Source: Streptomyces caelestis
GTDB taxonomy: Bacteria; Actinomycetota; Actinomycetes; Streptomycetales; Streptomycetaceae
DNA: 64,000 nt
Assembly: GCF_001279005.1 (NCBI RefSeq)
Contig: NZ_LGCN01000051.1
Coordinates: 1 to 64,000 of the forward strand
Direction of reading: 5' to 3'
Positions 33,592 through 40,714 of the stretch are shown in pieces. The stretch's first letter is position 1. The number at the start of each line of letters is the position of its first letter. The notes below the pieces were generated by a model. That model was given only the letters and a program-made list of their open reading frames with translations. It was not told where the DNA came from and searched no databases. The translations under genes and the position numbers were made by a program.

Positions 33592-34137
33592 TCATCCGGG
33601 CAGCCCGGTGGCCGTCCCGCCCATGTGCGCGACCTCGGCGCGCATGCACACGCGCGGCCACCGGTCGAGCCCGTGCGCGGCCTCCTCGGCGCGGATCCGG
33701 CGCAGCCCGGGCGTGAGTCCGGGCCCGTCCAGGGTGCGGAAGCCGAGCCGTGCGTAGTACGGGGCGTTCCACGGCACGTCGGCGAACGTGGTCAGCGTCA
33801 GCGCGGTCAGACCCCGCTCGCGGGCGTGCCCGGCGGCGTGGGCGAGCAGGGCGCGGCCCACGCCCCGGCGGGCGGCGCGCGGGTGGACGGAGACCTGCTC
33901 CACGTGGAGCGCGCCGTCGACCGGTTCGGCGATCAGATAGGCGACGGGCCGGTCGTCGGGGGCCTCGGCGGCGACCCAGCAGCGGCCCGCCCGCCGGTGG
34001 CGTTCCAGCACGTCCAGGGCGGGCGGTTCGTCGTCGGCGACGTCCGGCATGCCGAGGCCGCGGAACGGCTCGCCGGCCGCCCGCTCGATGTCCTGGAGGG
34101 CGGGCAGTTCACCGGGGGCGGCGGAACGGATGCGCAT
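33592..34137 (-). CDS. GNAT-family N-acetyltransferase
   Basis: 181 residues with the GNAT core: 'GALHVEQVSVHPRAARRGVGRALLAHA' (strand 4 and the acetyl-CoA pyrophosphate loop R-x-x-G-x-G/A) and 'LTLTTFADVPWNAPYYARLGFR' (motif B). The N-terminus 'MRIRSAAPGELPALQDIERA' is a classic GNAT opening. The ATG at 34137 is supported by GATACT on the minus strand ending 6 nt before it, implying a leaderless message. The frame stays open to 34329, but that extension is Pro/Arg-rich and unlike GNAT proteins. The substrate is unknown. Confidence 0.85.
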   Translation of the reverse strand: MRIRSAAPGELPALQDIERAAGEPFRGLGMPDVADDEPPALDVLERHRRAGRCWVAAEAPDDRPVAYLIAEPVDGALHVEQVSVHPRAARRGVGRALLAHAAGHARERGLTALTLTTFADVPWNAPYYARLGFRTLDGPGLTPGLRRIRAEEAAHGLDRWPRVCMRAEVAHMGGTATGLPG

Positions 34138-34143
34138 CCGCCG

Positions 34144-34149
34144 AGTATC
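34144..34149 (-). promoter_or_regulatory. -10 box of a probable leaderless transcript
   Basis: GATACT on the minus strand, 6 nt before the acetyltransferase ATG at 34137. It helps decide the start against the longer open frame. Confidence 0.45.
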
Positions 34150-34398
34150 GGGTGCCCGCGGCGGGCGCGTCGCCCGGTTTTCAGGCCTCGTAGGCGTCCG
34201 GCGCGCCGCGGGCCCGTCCACCGGCCGCGGGGCGCCGACGGGGCCGGGCGGGAACAGCGGGACGCCCGGGGCGCCGGCGCGGACCCGGGCCTCCTCGTCG
34301 TATCCGGCGGCGGAGAAGTACAGGGACACGCGCCGGCGCCGATCAGGACACCGGGGGCCGGTCGGGCCCGCAGGCGTCCGGGGCCGTCCCGGACGTGT

Positions 34399-35124
34399 TC
34401 ATCCCCCGCCCCCGCCGCATCCGCCGCCGCCTCCGCAGCCGCCGCCTCCGTGGCCGAAGGGAGCGCCGCCACCGCCGTAGGCGCCGCCGCCGGGGGAGCG
34501 GCGAAGGCCCTTGCCCCTGATCCTGACCCGTTCGGTCAGCCCCGCCCGCAGAGCGAAGCGCGGTACGAGGACTCTCAGGGCGGGCTCGCCGTGCAGGGCG
34601 ACGGCGAGCAGTTTCCGGTCGTCGGACAGGGCGTGCCTGCTCGACGGCACCGGGAACGCCTTCCGCAGGACGCCCACCCGCCTGCGGGCGGCCCTGGTCG
34701 GCCGGAGCGGCACGGCGCGCAGCGGCACGGCGCGCAGCATCCCCGCCTCCGCCAGCCCGACCCGCACCTCGGCCAACGCCCAGCGGACGTCCGGGTGCCG
34801 GAGCAGCTCCCGCAGGTCGGAGGGTTCGGCCAGGCAGCGGTGGACCGCGCTCTCCAGGTACAGCGCGCGCACCTCGCCCGTGAGGGCGTCCACCCGTCCC
34901 ACGGCGACCTCGGCCGCCACGTCCAGTGAGACCCCCGGCGGCGGCAGCGGCGGCAGGGCCCGTCCCGCCTCCCCGTCGACCGCCCGGATCGTGCCGGGCG
35001 CCCCCGCCTCGACGGCGCCCCGCAGGTGCAGGGCGACGACGGCCACCGTGACCGCGGCGCGCGGCCCGCCGGCCAGCAGGGCGATCTCGTGCGGCGTTCC
35101 CCGGACGCGCCCGGTGTCGGTCAT
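34399..35124 (-). CDS. TIGR04222-type protein with Gly/Cys-rich tail
   Basis: 241 residues. The N-terminal 'TPHEIALLAGGPRAAVTVAVVALHLRG' matches the opening of TIGR04222 proteins (hydrophobic helix after 'AGGPR'), and the C-terminus is the family's striking Gly/Cys/His-rich tail ('GHGGGGCGGGGGCGGGGG'). Most members are membrane proteins with several helices between these ends. In this copy the middle is hydrophilic and helical, without a convincing membrane span, so it may be a shortened or soluble variant. The function of the family is unknown. Confidence 0.65.
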   Translation of the reverse strand: MTDTGRVRGTPHEIALLAGGPRAAVTVAVVALHLRGAVEAGAPGTIRAVDGEAGRALPPLPPPGVSLDVAAEVAVGRVDALTGEVRALYLESAVHRCLAEPSDLRELLRHPDVRWALAEVRVGLAEAGMLRAVPLRAVPLRPTRAARRRVGVLRKAFPVPSSRHALSDDRKLLAVALHGEPALRVLVPRFALRAGLTERVRIRGKGLRRSPGGGAYGGGGAPFGHGGGGCGGGGGCGGGGG

Positions 35125-35283
35125 GGCAGGCCCCCCTCGGCCGGGGCCCGCCGCCCCCGTGCCGGCGGGTCCCGTGTGCGGGGAGTGTGCCCGTTCGCAG
35201 GGGTGGTCGAAGCCTCCCGGGCCGCCTTCAGAGGTTCGCTTGAGGGTGGCGTAGCCGTCGTACGGCCGATGCCGTAGCCGTGC

Positions 35284-35523
35284 TCAGGCCGTCTCGTGGT
35301 GCTCGGACAGGCCCGGCCAGTCGTCGGGGCCGCCGCCCTGCCACTCGATCAGGTCCGTCCCCTCGACGTCGGTGACGTACAGGTCGGCCAGCCGCAGGAT
35401 CTCGCCCACGTCGTCGACGTGCGTGGCGATGCCCAGCATCTCGTCGCCGGAGGTGACCCGCCGGGAACCGTCCAGGGCCGGGGAGTGCACCACGATGTGC
35501 GGATGTTCCGTCGGATGTGCCAT
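35284..35523 (-). CDS. Small conserved actinobacterial protein
   Basis: 79 residues, starting at ATG 35523. The pattern 'HIVVHSPALDGSRRV' followed by 'LIEWQGGGPDDWPG' is one I associate with a short Streptomyces family of unknown function. It is acidic, has no membrane segment or Cys, and is likely a single small alpha/beta domain. The long open frame upstream (to 35892) is rejected because it crosses the promoter of the opposite-strand urate cluster. No function can be given. Confidence 0.55.
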   Translation of the reverse strand: MAHPTEHPHIVVHSPALDGSRRVTSGDEMLGIATHVDDVGEILRLADLYVTDVEGTDLIEWQGGGPDDWPGLSEHHETA

Positions 35524-35832
35524 GCCTTCAGGCTGCTGCGCACCGGAGGGATCCGCACCCCGGATGCGGCGGAGCGCCCGGACGGGGGCCGCCCGCATCC
35601 GGACGCCGCAGGGGGTGCGGACCCGGGGCCGCGGCGGATGCGACGGTCCGGGACCCCTCCCCTCACCGGGGTCGTACGGGATCGCCGCGGGCCGTGCGCG
35701 AGTCGTCGGACCCGTCGGGCCGGGTCCCGGGCGGCCCCGGCGCCCCGGGCCTGTCAGGAGAGCGGGACCGCCGGCGGTCCCGCCCCGCTTCCCGGCGCTC
35801 CCGGGAACCGCGCCGCGCGTTAGGTTGTGCGC
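35524..35832. other. Divergent intergenic region before the urate cluster
   Basis: 309 nt between the small minus-strand protein and the first gene of the urate cluster. The only supported element is TAGGTT at 35821-35826. The remaining sequence is strongly G+C-rich and I see no further gene in it. Confidence 0.4.
35821..35826 (+). promoter_or_regulatory. -10 box of the DUF77-like/HTH gene pair
   Basis: TAGGTT ends 6 nt before the GTG at 35833, so this GTG (rather than 35827, which would abut the box) is probably the first codon of a leaderless message. Confidence 0.45.
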
Positions 35833-36084
35833 GTGCGACTGAGAGTGGAGTTCACGACCGAGCCCTTCGACCTCGACGAGGCGCCCGCGCACGCGGTGGT
35901 GGCGCGGGAGGTCGTCGAGGCGGCCGAGCTGGACGCGGTCGACGTCGGACCCTTCGGCAACACCGCCGAGGGCGGCGCCGACGCGGTGCTCGGCGCCGTG
36001 GACGCGGTGCTGCGCGGGGCGCTGACGGCCGGCGCCACCCGGATCTCGCTCCAGGTCAACGTCGTCGAGGAGCGCGACCGGTGA
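35833..36084 (+). CDS. DUF77/UPF0045-like small protein
   Basis: 83 residues. It fits the ferredoxin-like fold of the DUF77 family: a first strand 'RLRVEFTTEPF', a helix over 'APAHAVVAREVVEAA', then 'VGPFGNTAEGGADAVLGAVD', which parallels the family's 'GPMGT..EG....VL.AV', and a last strand 'ATRISLQVNV'. Some DUF77 proteins bind thiamine precursors; here only the fold is suggested. Its stop overlaps the GTG of the helix-turn-helix gene by 4 nt, so the two are probably made together, possibly as sensor and regulator of urate breakdown. Confidence 0.55.
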   Translation: MRLRVEFTTEPFDLDEAPAHAVVAREVVEAAELDAVDVGPFGNTAEGGADAVLGAVDAVLRGALTAGATRISLQVNVVEERDR

Positions 36085-36449
36085 CCGGCGCCGGTGACGA
36101 GGCCTTCATCGCGGCGGTGAAACCGCTGGTCGACGCCGTGGGCGGCGAGATGGTCCCGCCGGACGAGGCCGGAACCGACGACGTGGTGCTCTCCTGGCGG
36201 GGCGCCGGCGTCGTCGCCGTACGGCTGCCGCAGCTCGCGGACTCCCTCGACCGCATCCTCGCGGCGCTGGAGCGCGGCAAGGGCATGCCGCTCGCGGACC
36301 TGGACCGCAGGGCCAAGCAGGAGGTCGTGCGCGCTCTGGAGGCGCGCGGCGCCTTCGCCGTACGGCACGGCGTGGAGACCGTGGCGAGCGCGCTCGGCGT
36401 CAGCCGCTTCACCGTCTACAACTACCTCAACCGGGAGAAGGGCGCCTGA
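36081..36449 (+). CDS. Helix-turn-helix protein linked to the urate cluster
   Basis: 122 residues. The C-terminal ~45 residues form a helix-turn-helix ('VETVASALGVSRFTVYNYLNRE'), similar to the factor-for-inversion-stimulation-type or PucR-type HTH. The N-terminal part ('VDAVGGEMVPPDEAGTDDVVLSW') is a small mixed domain. The GTG overlaps the stop of the DUF77-like gene. It is transcribed toward the uricase genes, with a dyad and promoter-like sequence in the gap that follows, so it is a candidate regulator of them. Regulation is inferred from position. Confidence 0.68.
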   Translation: MTGAGDEAFIAAVKPLVDAVGGEMVPPDEAGTDDVVLSWRGAGVVAVRLPQLADSLDRILAALERGKGMPLADLDRRAKQEVVRALEARGAFAVRHGVETVASALGVSRFTVYNYLNREKGA

Positions 36450-36492
36450 ATCCGCCGGCCGGCGGAAGCGCCCCTGCGGTGACGCCGATTTT

Positions 36493-36509
36493 TCAACAAA
36501 CTGTTGACG
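36493..36509 (+). promoter_or_regulatory. Operator-like dyad overlapping a -35 element before the OHCU decarboxylase
   Basis: TCAACA (36493-36498) and TGTTGA (36502-36507) form a perfect dyad with AAC between. The right arm runs into TTGACG (36504-36509), a good -35, followed 17 nt later by a poor -10 (GTTCAC, 36527-36532). A repressor bound here would block the urate operon promoter. Confidence 0.55.
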
Positions 36510-36583
36510 TGGTCGTCCGTGGCGGCGTTCACTGGCGGCACGCCCGCTCGACACCAAGGCCGCTCGCGGCCACGGAGGCCTCC

Positions 36584-37108
36584 GTGACGTCGACTTCCCC
36601 GCCCCCGGGCCTGGCCCGCTTCAACGCCCTGGAGGAGCGCGCGGCCCTCGCCGCGCTCCACGAGGTCTGCGCCTCCACGGCATGGGCCCGGCGGCTGCTC
36701 GCCGCCCGCCCCTACCCCACCGCCGACGACCTGTACGCCGCCAGTGACGCCGCCACGGCCCACCTGACCGCGGCCGGCCTGGAAGAGGCGCTGGCCGGGC
36801 ACCCGCCGATCGGCCGGCCCGGGCCCAGGGACGCGGCCTTCGCCCGGGAACAGAGCGGCATGGCCGGCGCCCCGGACGGACTGAGGGCCGAGATGCTCGA
36901 ACTGAACCTGGCCTACCGGGAGAGGCTCGGCCAGGTGTTCCTCGTCTGCGCCACCGGCCGGACCGGCGAGCAGCTGCGCGACGCCGTCCGGGAACGCCTC
37001 GGCAACACGCCGGAACGGGAGCGCGGGATCGTCCGCGCCGAACTGGGGAGGATCAACCGCATCCGGCTGGCCCGCCTCGTCGACGCCGAAGAGGACCGAC
37101 GCACATGA
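36584..37108 (+). CDS. uraD: 2-oxo-4-hydroxy-4-carboxy-5-ureidoimidazoline (OHCU) decarboxylase
   Basis: 174 residues, all-helical as expected. 'PGLARFNALEERAALAAL' opens the domain. 'AGHPPIGRPGP' near residue 65 carries the active-site His-Pro-x-Ile-Gly motif, and 'REQSGMAGAPDGLRAEMLELNLAYRERLGQVFLVCATGR' is the conserved second half with the 'YRERFG-F..C..G' hallmark. It decarboxylates OHCU stereospecifically to S-allantoin. The GTG at 36584 has ACGGAGG 5 nt upstream. It overlaps the HIU hydrolase start by 4 nt, giving the reaction order OHCU/HIU/urate in one operon, reversed. Confidence 0.9.
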   Translation: MTSTSPPPGLARFNALEERAALAALHEVCASTAWARRLLAARPYPTADDLYAASDAATAHLTAAGLEEALAGHPPIGRPGPRDAAFAREQSGMAGAPDGLRAEMLELNLAYRERLGQVFLVCATGRTGEQLRDAVRERLGNTPERERGIVRAELGRINRIRLARLVDAEEDRRT

Positions 37109-37491
37109 GCACCGACACCACCGCCTCCGTGTCCACGCACGTCCTGGACACCAGCGCCGGCCGCCCCGCCGGGGGCGTCGCCGTCCGCCTCGCCGCCCGC
37201 TCGGGCCGGGACGCGGACTGGCGGGCGCTCGGCGGCCGTGCGACCGACGCGGACGGGCGGTGCGGGGACCTGCCGGCCCTGCCGGAGGGAACCACCCACG
37301 TGCGGCTCGACTTCGCGGTCGAGGCGTACTTCGCACAGCCGGCGGGCAGCCGGGCCGAGGCGCGGCGGGACGGCGGCGCCCACGTGTTCTTCCCGGAGGT
37401 GGCGGTCACGTTCGCCGTCGTACCGGGCGAGCACTACCACGTACCGCTGCTGCTCAGCCCGTTCGGCTACTCCGTCTACCGAGGGAGCTGA
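37105..37491 (+). CDS. uraH: 5-hydroxyisourate hydrolase (transthyretin-like)
   Basis: 128 residues. The transthyretin-like signatures are all present: N-terminal 'STHVLDTSAGRPAGGV' (active-site His and the LDT motif), 'YFAQPAGSRAEARRDGGAHVFFPEVAVTF', 'HYHVPLLLSPFGYSVYRGS' with the C-terminal YRGS that marks the enzyme rather than hormone-binding transthyretins. It hydrolyses the unstable uricase product to OHCU. It overlaps the decarboxylase stop and lies 3 nt before the uricase GTG, so translation is likely coupled. Confidence 0.94.
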   Translation: MSTDTTASVSTHVLDTSAGRPAGGVAVRLAARSGRDADWRALGGRATDADGRCGDLPALPEGTTHVRLDFAVEAYFAQPAGSRAEARRDGGAHVFFPEVAVTFAVVPGEHYHVPLLLSPFGYSVYRGS

Positions 37492-37494
37492 CGA

Positions 37495-38403
37495 GTGACG
37501 CCGACCATCCTGGGCCAGAACCAGTACGGCAAGGCGGAGAACCGGGTCGTCAGGATCGTGCGGGACGGCGCCACCCACCACATCAAGGACCTGAACGTCT
37601 CCGTCGCCCTGTCCGGCGACATGGACGAGGTCCACTACTCCGGCTCCAACGCCAACGTCCTGCCGACCGACACCACCAAGAACACCGTGTTCGCGTTCGC
37701 CAAGGAGCACGGCATCGCGTCCGCCGAACGGTTCGGCATCCACCTCGCCCGCCACTTCGTCACCTCCCAGGAGCCCATCCACCGGGCGCGCGTGCGCGTC
37801 GAGGAGTACGCCTGGGAGCGGATCGGGACGGCCGGCGAGGGCGGGCACTCCTTCGTCCGCAGGGGCCAGGAGACCCGGCTCGCCCAGATCACCTACGACG
37901 GGCAGGAGTGGGAGGTCGTCTCCGGCCTGAAGGACCTGACGGTGCTGAACTCCACCGACTCCGAGTTCCGGGGCTACGCCAAGGACGCGTACACGACGCT
38001 CGAGGAGACCCGCGACCGCGTCCTCGCCACCTCCGTCTTCGGCCGCTGGCGGTTCAACTGGACCGACGACGCACAGGAGATGCCCGACTGGGAGACGTCG
38101 TACGAGGAGACGCGCCAGCACCTGCTCCAGGCCTTCGCCGAGACCTACTCGCGCTCCCTGCAGCAGACGATGTACCGGATGGGCGCGCGGATCATCGACC
38201 ACCGCGGAGAGATCGACGAGGTCCGCTTCTCCCTCCCCAACAGCCACCACTTCCTGGTGGACCTGAAGCCGTTCGGCCTCGAGAACGACACCGCCGACGG
38301 CGCCGTGTACTTCGCCGCCGACCGCCCCTACGGCCTGATCGAGGCCACCGTCCTGCGCGACGGCTGCGAGGCGCGGATACCGGCGGACCTCACCCACCCC
38401 TGA
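37495..38403 (+). CDS. pucL: Urate oxidase (cofactor-free uricase)
   Basis: 302 residues, the standard length. 'ILGQNQYGKAENRVVRI' at the N-terminus contains the catalytic Lys environment, 'TDTTKNTVFAFAKEHG' the catalytic Thr, 'FRGYAKDAYTTL' and 'GRWRFNW' the urate-binding region, and 'FSLPNSHHFLVDLKPFGL' the conserved Asn/His pair. There is no C-terminal peroxisome signal, as expected in bacteria. It oxidises urate with O2 to 5-hydroxyisourate and H2O2. A GTG start follows GAGGGAG within the end of the HIU hydrolase gene. It draws on urate from the xanthine dehydrogenase at 3.0-6.8 kb. Confidence 0.94.
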   Translation: MTPTILGQNQYGKAENRVVRIVRDGATHHIKDLNVSVALSGDMDEVHYSGSNANVLPTDTTKNTVFAFAKEHGIASAERFGIHLARHFVTSQEPIHRARVRVEEYAWERIGTAGEGGHSFVRRGQETRLAQITYDGQEWEVVSGLKDLTVLNSTDSEFRGYAKDAYTTLEETRDRVLATSVFGRWRFNWTDDAQEMPDWETSYEETRQHLLQAFAETYSRSLQQTMYRMGARIIDHRGEIDEVRFSLPNSHHFLVDLKPFGLENDTADGAVYFAADRPYGLIEATVLRDGCEARIPADLTHP

Positions 38404-38440
38404 GCGCACGGCACTTCGGCGTACCCGGAAAGGACCGGCC

Positions 38441-39820
38441 ATGGCAGCGGACCGGCGCACCGTCATCGATAACTGCGCGATCGCGACCGTCGACGCACAG
38501 GACACCGAGTACGCGTCGGGGCACGTCGTCCTCACCGGCAACCGCATCGAGTCGCTCGGCGCGGGCGCGGCCCCCGCGGGCCTGGAGAACGTCGTCCGCC
38601 GGATCGACGGCACCGGGCACCTGGCGACCCCCGGCCTGGTCAACACCCACCACCACTTCTACCAGTGGATCACCCGGGGCCTGGCCACCGACCACAACCT
38701 CTTCGACTGGCTCGTCGCCCTCTACCCGATGTGGGCGCGCATCGACGAGCCGATGGTGCGCGCGGCGGCCCGGGGCTCCCTCGCGATGATGGCCCGCGGC
38801 GGCGTCACCACCGCCACGGACCACCACTACGTCTTCCCCCGGGGCGCCGGCGACCTGTCCGCCGCCGTCATCGGCGCCGCCCGTGACCTGGGCGTCCGCC
38901 TCACCCTCGCCCGCGGCTCCATGGACCGCGGCGAGAAGGACGGCGGACTGCCCCCGGACTTCGCCGTCGAGACCCTCGACGACGCGCTCGCCGCCACCGA
39001 GGAAACGGTGCGCCGCCACCACGACGCCTCCCCCGGCGCCATGACCCAGGTCGCCGTCGCCCCCTGCTCGCCCTTCTCGGTCTCCACCGAACTCATGCGG
39101 GAGGGAGCCGGACTGGCCCGGCGGCTCGGGGTGCGCCTGCACACCCACGGCTCGGAGACCGTGGAGGAGGAGAAGTTCTGCCACGAACGGTTCGGCATGG
39201 GCCCGACCGACTACTTCGAATCCACCGGCTGGCTCGGCGAGGACGTCTGGATGGCGCACTGCGTCCACATGAACGACTCCGACATCGCCGCCTTCGCCCG
39301 TACGAAAACCGGCGTCGCCCACTGCCCCTCCTCCAACGCCCGCCTCGCGGCCGGCCTCGCCCGCGTCCCCGACCTGCTCGCCGCCGGCGTCCCGGTCGGC
39401 CTCGGGGTCGACGGCACCGCCTCCAACGAGTCCGGCGAACTCCACACCGAACTGCGCAACGCCCTGCTCGTCAACCGCCTCGGCCCCCACCGCCAGGCCG
39501 CCCTGACCACACGGCAGGCGCTGCGCCTCGGCACGTACGGCGGGGCCCTAGTGCTGGGCCGCGCGGGGGAGACCGGCTCCCTGGAGCCGGGCAAGCTCGC
39601 CGACCTGGTGCTGTGGCGCATGGACACCCTCGCCCACGCCTCCATCGCCGACCCGGTGGCCGCGCTGGTCCTCGGCGCGGCGGCCCCGGTCACCGCGTCC
39701 TTCGTCGACGGCCGCCAGATCGTGGAGAACGGCCGCCTGCTCACCGCCGACGAGGACGAGATCGCCCGCTCCACCCGTACGCAGGCCCGGCGGCTGGCCC
39801 GGATTGCCGCACGCGACTGA
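38441..39820 (+). CDS. 8-oxoguanine deaminase-like amidohydrolase
   Basis: 459 residues of the TRZ/ATZ-type amidohydrolase family. Metal and catalytic residues: 'NTHHHFYQWI' (HxH, residues ~67-76), 'LHTHGSET' (His ligand plus Glu nearby), 'MAHCVHMND' and 'GVDGTASNESGEL' (catalytic Asp). Enzymes with this pattern in actinobacterial urate clusters deaminate 8-oxoguanine to urate, which would feed the uricase immediately upstream. GAAAGGA precedes the ATG, 37 nt after the uricase stop. Guanine or another aminopurine is the alternative substrate. Confidence 0.85.
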   Translation: MAADRRTVIDNCAIATVDAQDTEYASGHVVLTGNRIESLGAGAAPAGLENVVRRIDGTGHLATPGLVNTHHHFYQWITRGLATDHNLFDWLVALYPMWARIDEPMVRAAARGSLAMMARGGVTTATDHHYVFPRGAGDLSAAVIGAARDLGVRLTLARGSMDRGEKDGGLPPDFAVETLDDALAATEETVRRHHDASPGAMTQVAVAPCSPFSVSTELMREGAGLARRLGVRLHTHGSETVEEEKFCHERFGMGPTDYFESTGWLGEDVWMAHCVHMNDSDIAAFARTKTGVAHCPSSNARLAAGLARVPDLLAAGVPVGLGVDGTASNESGELHTELRNALLVNRLGPHRQAALTTRQALRLGTYGGALVLGRAGETGSLEPGKLADLVLWRMDTLAHASIADPVAALVLGAAAPVTASFVDGRQIVENGRLLTADEDEIARSTRTQARRLARIAARD

Positions 39821-39857
39821 GCACCCCGGCGCGTCCGGCGGGCCGGACGGGCACGGG

Positions 39858-39888
39858 TTGACCCTCCCCTTACGTCAGGCTTGAGACT
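39858..39888 (+). promoter_or_regulatory. MerR-type promoter with 19-bp spacer
   Basis: TTGACC (39858-39863) and GAGACT (39883-39888) are separated by 19 bp, the long spacer that MerR-family activators need, with a partial dyad CCCTCCCC...GTCAGG in between. It precedes the TipA-like gene, indicating autoregulation. Confidence 0.55.
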
Positions 39889-39913
39889 TCGGGCCGAGGA
39901 AAGGGGCGGACGA

Positions 39914-40714
39914 GTGGGCTATTCCGTGGGGCAGGTCGCGGCCTTCGCCGGGGTGACGGTGCGGACGCTGCACCACTACGACAAGGCGGGGCTGCTCTCG
40001 CCCGGCGACCGCAGTCCCGCCGGCTACCGGCTCTACGGCGAGGCCGACCTGGTGCGTCTGCAGCAGATCCTCTTCTACCGGGAGCTGGGCTTCTCCCTCG
40101 ACGAGATCGCCGAGATCTTCGCGGACCCGCAGGCGAACGCCCTGGAACACCTGCGGGCCAGACAACGGAAGCTGGAGGAGGAGATCGCCCGGCTGCGGCG
40201 GCTGGCCGAGGTGGCGCAGCGGGCGATCGAGGTCCAGCGGACCGGAGTGCCGTTGACCCCCGAGGAGCGCTTCGAGGTCTTCGGCGAGATCACCTTCGAC
40301 CTGAGCTACGCCACCGAGGCGGAGCTGAAGTGGGCGCACTCGGCGGGGCGGCGCGAGGCGATGGAACGCGCGGACGCCCACACCAAGGAGGACTGGCGCC
40401 GGCTCATGGAGGAGGCCGCCGCCTGGCGCGCGGAGCTGCTCACGGCCTTCGACCAGGGGGAGCCGGGCGACGGCGAGCGGGCCATGGACCTCGCCGAGGA
40501 ACACCGCCTGCACATCTCACGCTGGTTCACCTCCTGCCCGTTCGACATGCACCGGCGCATCGCGGACGACTTCGCCGCCGACCCGCGCGCCTTCGCCCTG
40601 GTCGTACCGCACTCGCAGCAGCGCCCGGGCCTGGCCGCCTACCTGCGCGAGGCGGTCCACGCCAACGCCGCCCGCCGCACGGGCGGCCCTGCCGAACCCG
40701 AGGAGAACCGATGA
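39914..40714 (+). CDS. TipA-like MerR-family regulator
   Basis: 266 residues. The N-terminal MerR helix-turn-helix reads 'GYSVGQVAAFAGVTVRTLHHYDKAGLL', with the dimerisation coiled coil 'EHLRARQRKLEEEIARLRRLAEV' near residues 75-100. The C-terminal ~120 residues match the TipAS effector domain ('FGEITFDLSYATEAELKWA' and 'LHISRWFTSCPFDMHRRIADDFAADPRA'), which in TipA binds thiopeptide antibiotics. The GTG at 39914 is taken because MerR domains begin there and GAGGAAAGGGG lies upstream. It overlaps the next gene (ATGA), so regulator and glycosyltransferase form an operon, which suggests a drug-inactivation response. Confidence 0.88.
   Translation: MGYSVGQVAAFAGVTVRTLHHYDKAGLLSPGDRSPAGYRLYGEADLVRLQQILFYRELGFSLDEIAEIFADPQANALEHLRARQRKLEEEIARLRRLAEVAQRAIEVQRTGVPLTPEERFEVFGEITFDLSYATEAELKWAHSAGRREAMERADAHTKEDWRRLMEEAAAWRAELLTAFDQGEPGDGERAMDLAEEHRLHISRWFTSCPFDMHRRIADDFAADPRAFALVVPHSQQRPGLAAYLREAVHANAARRTGGPAEPEENR

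Noticed and set aside
33491..33757. An 88-codon plus-strand frame
   Set aside because: Mostly antisense to the acetyltransferase gene, Arg-rich, with no ribosome site or family match.
34138..34329. N-terminal extension of the acetyltransferase frame
   Set aside because: It stays in frame but is Pro/Arg-rich, unlike GNAT proteins, and the leaderless -10 box supports the ATG at 34137. A separate small gene ending in frame cannot be fully excluded.
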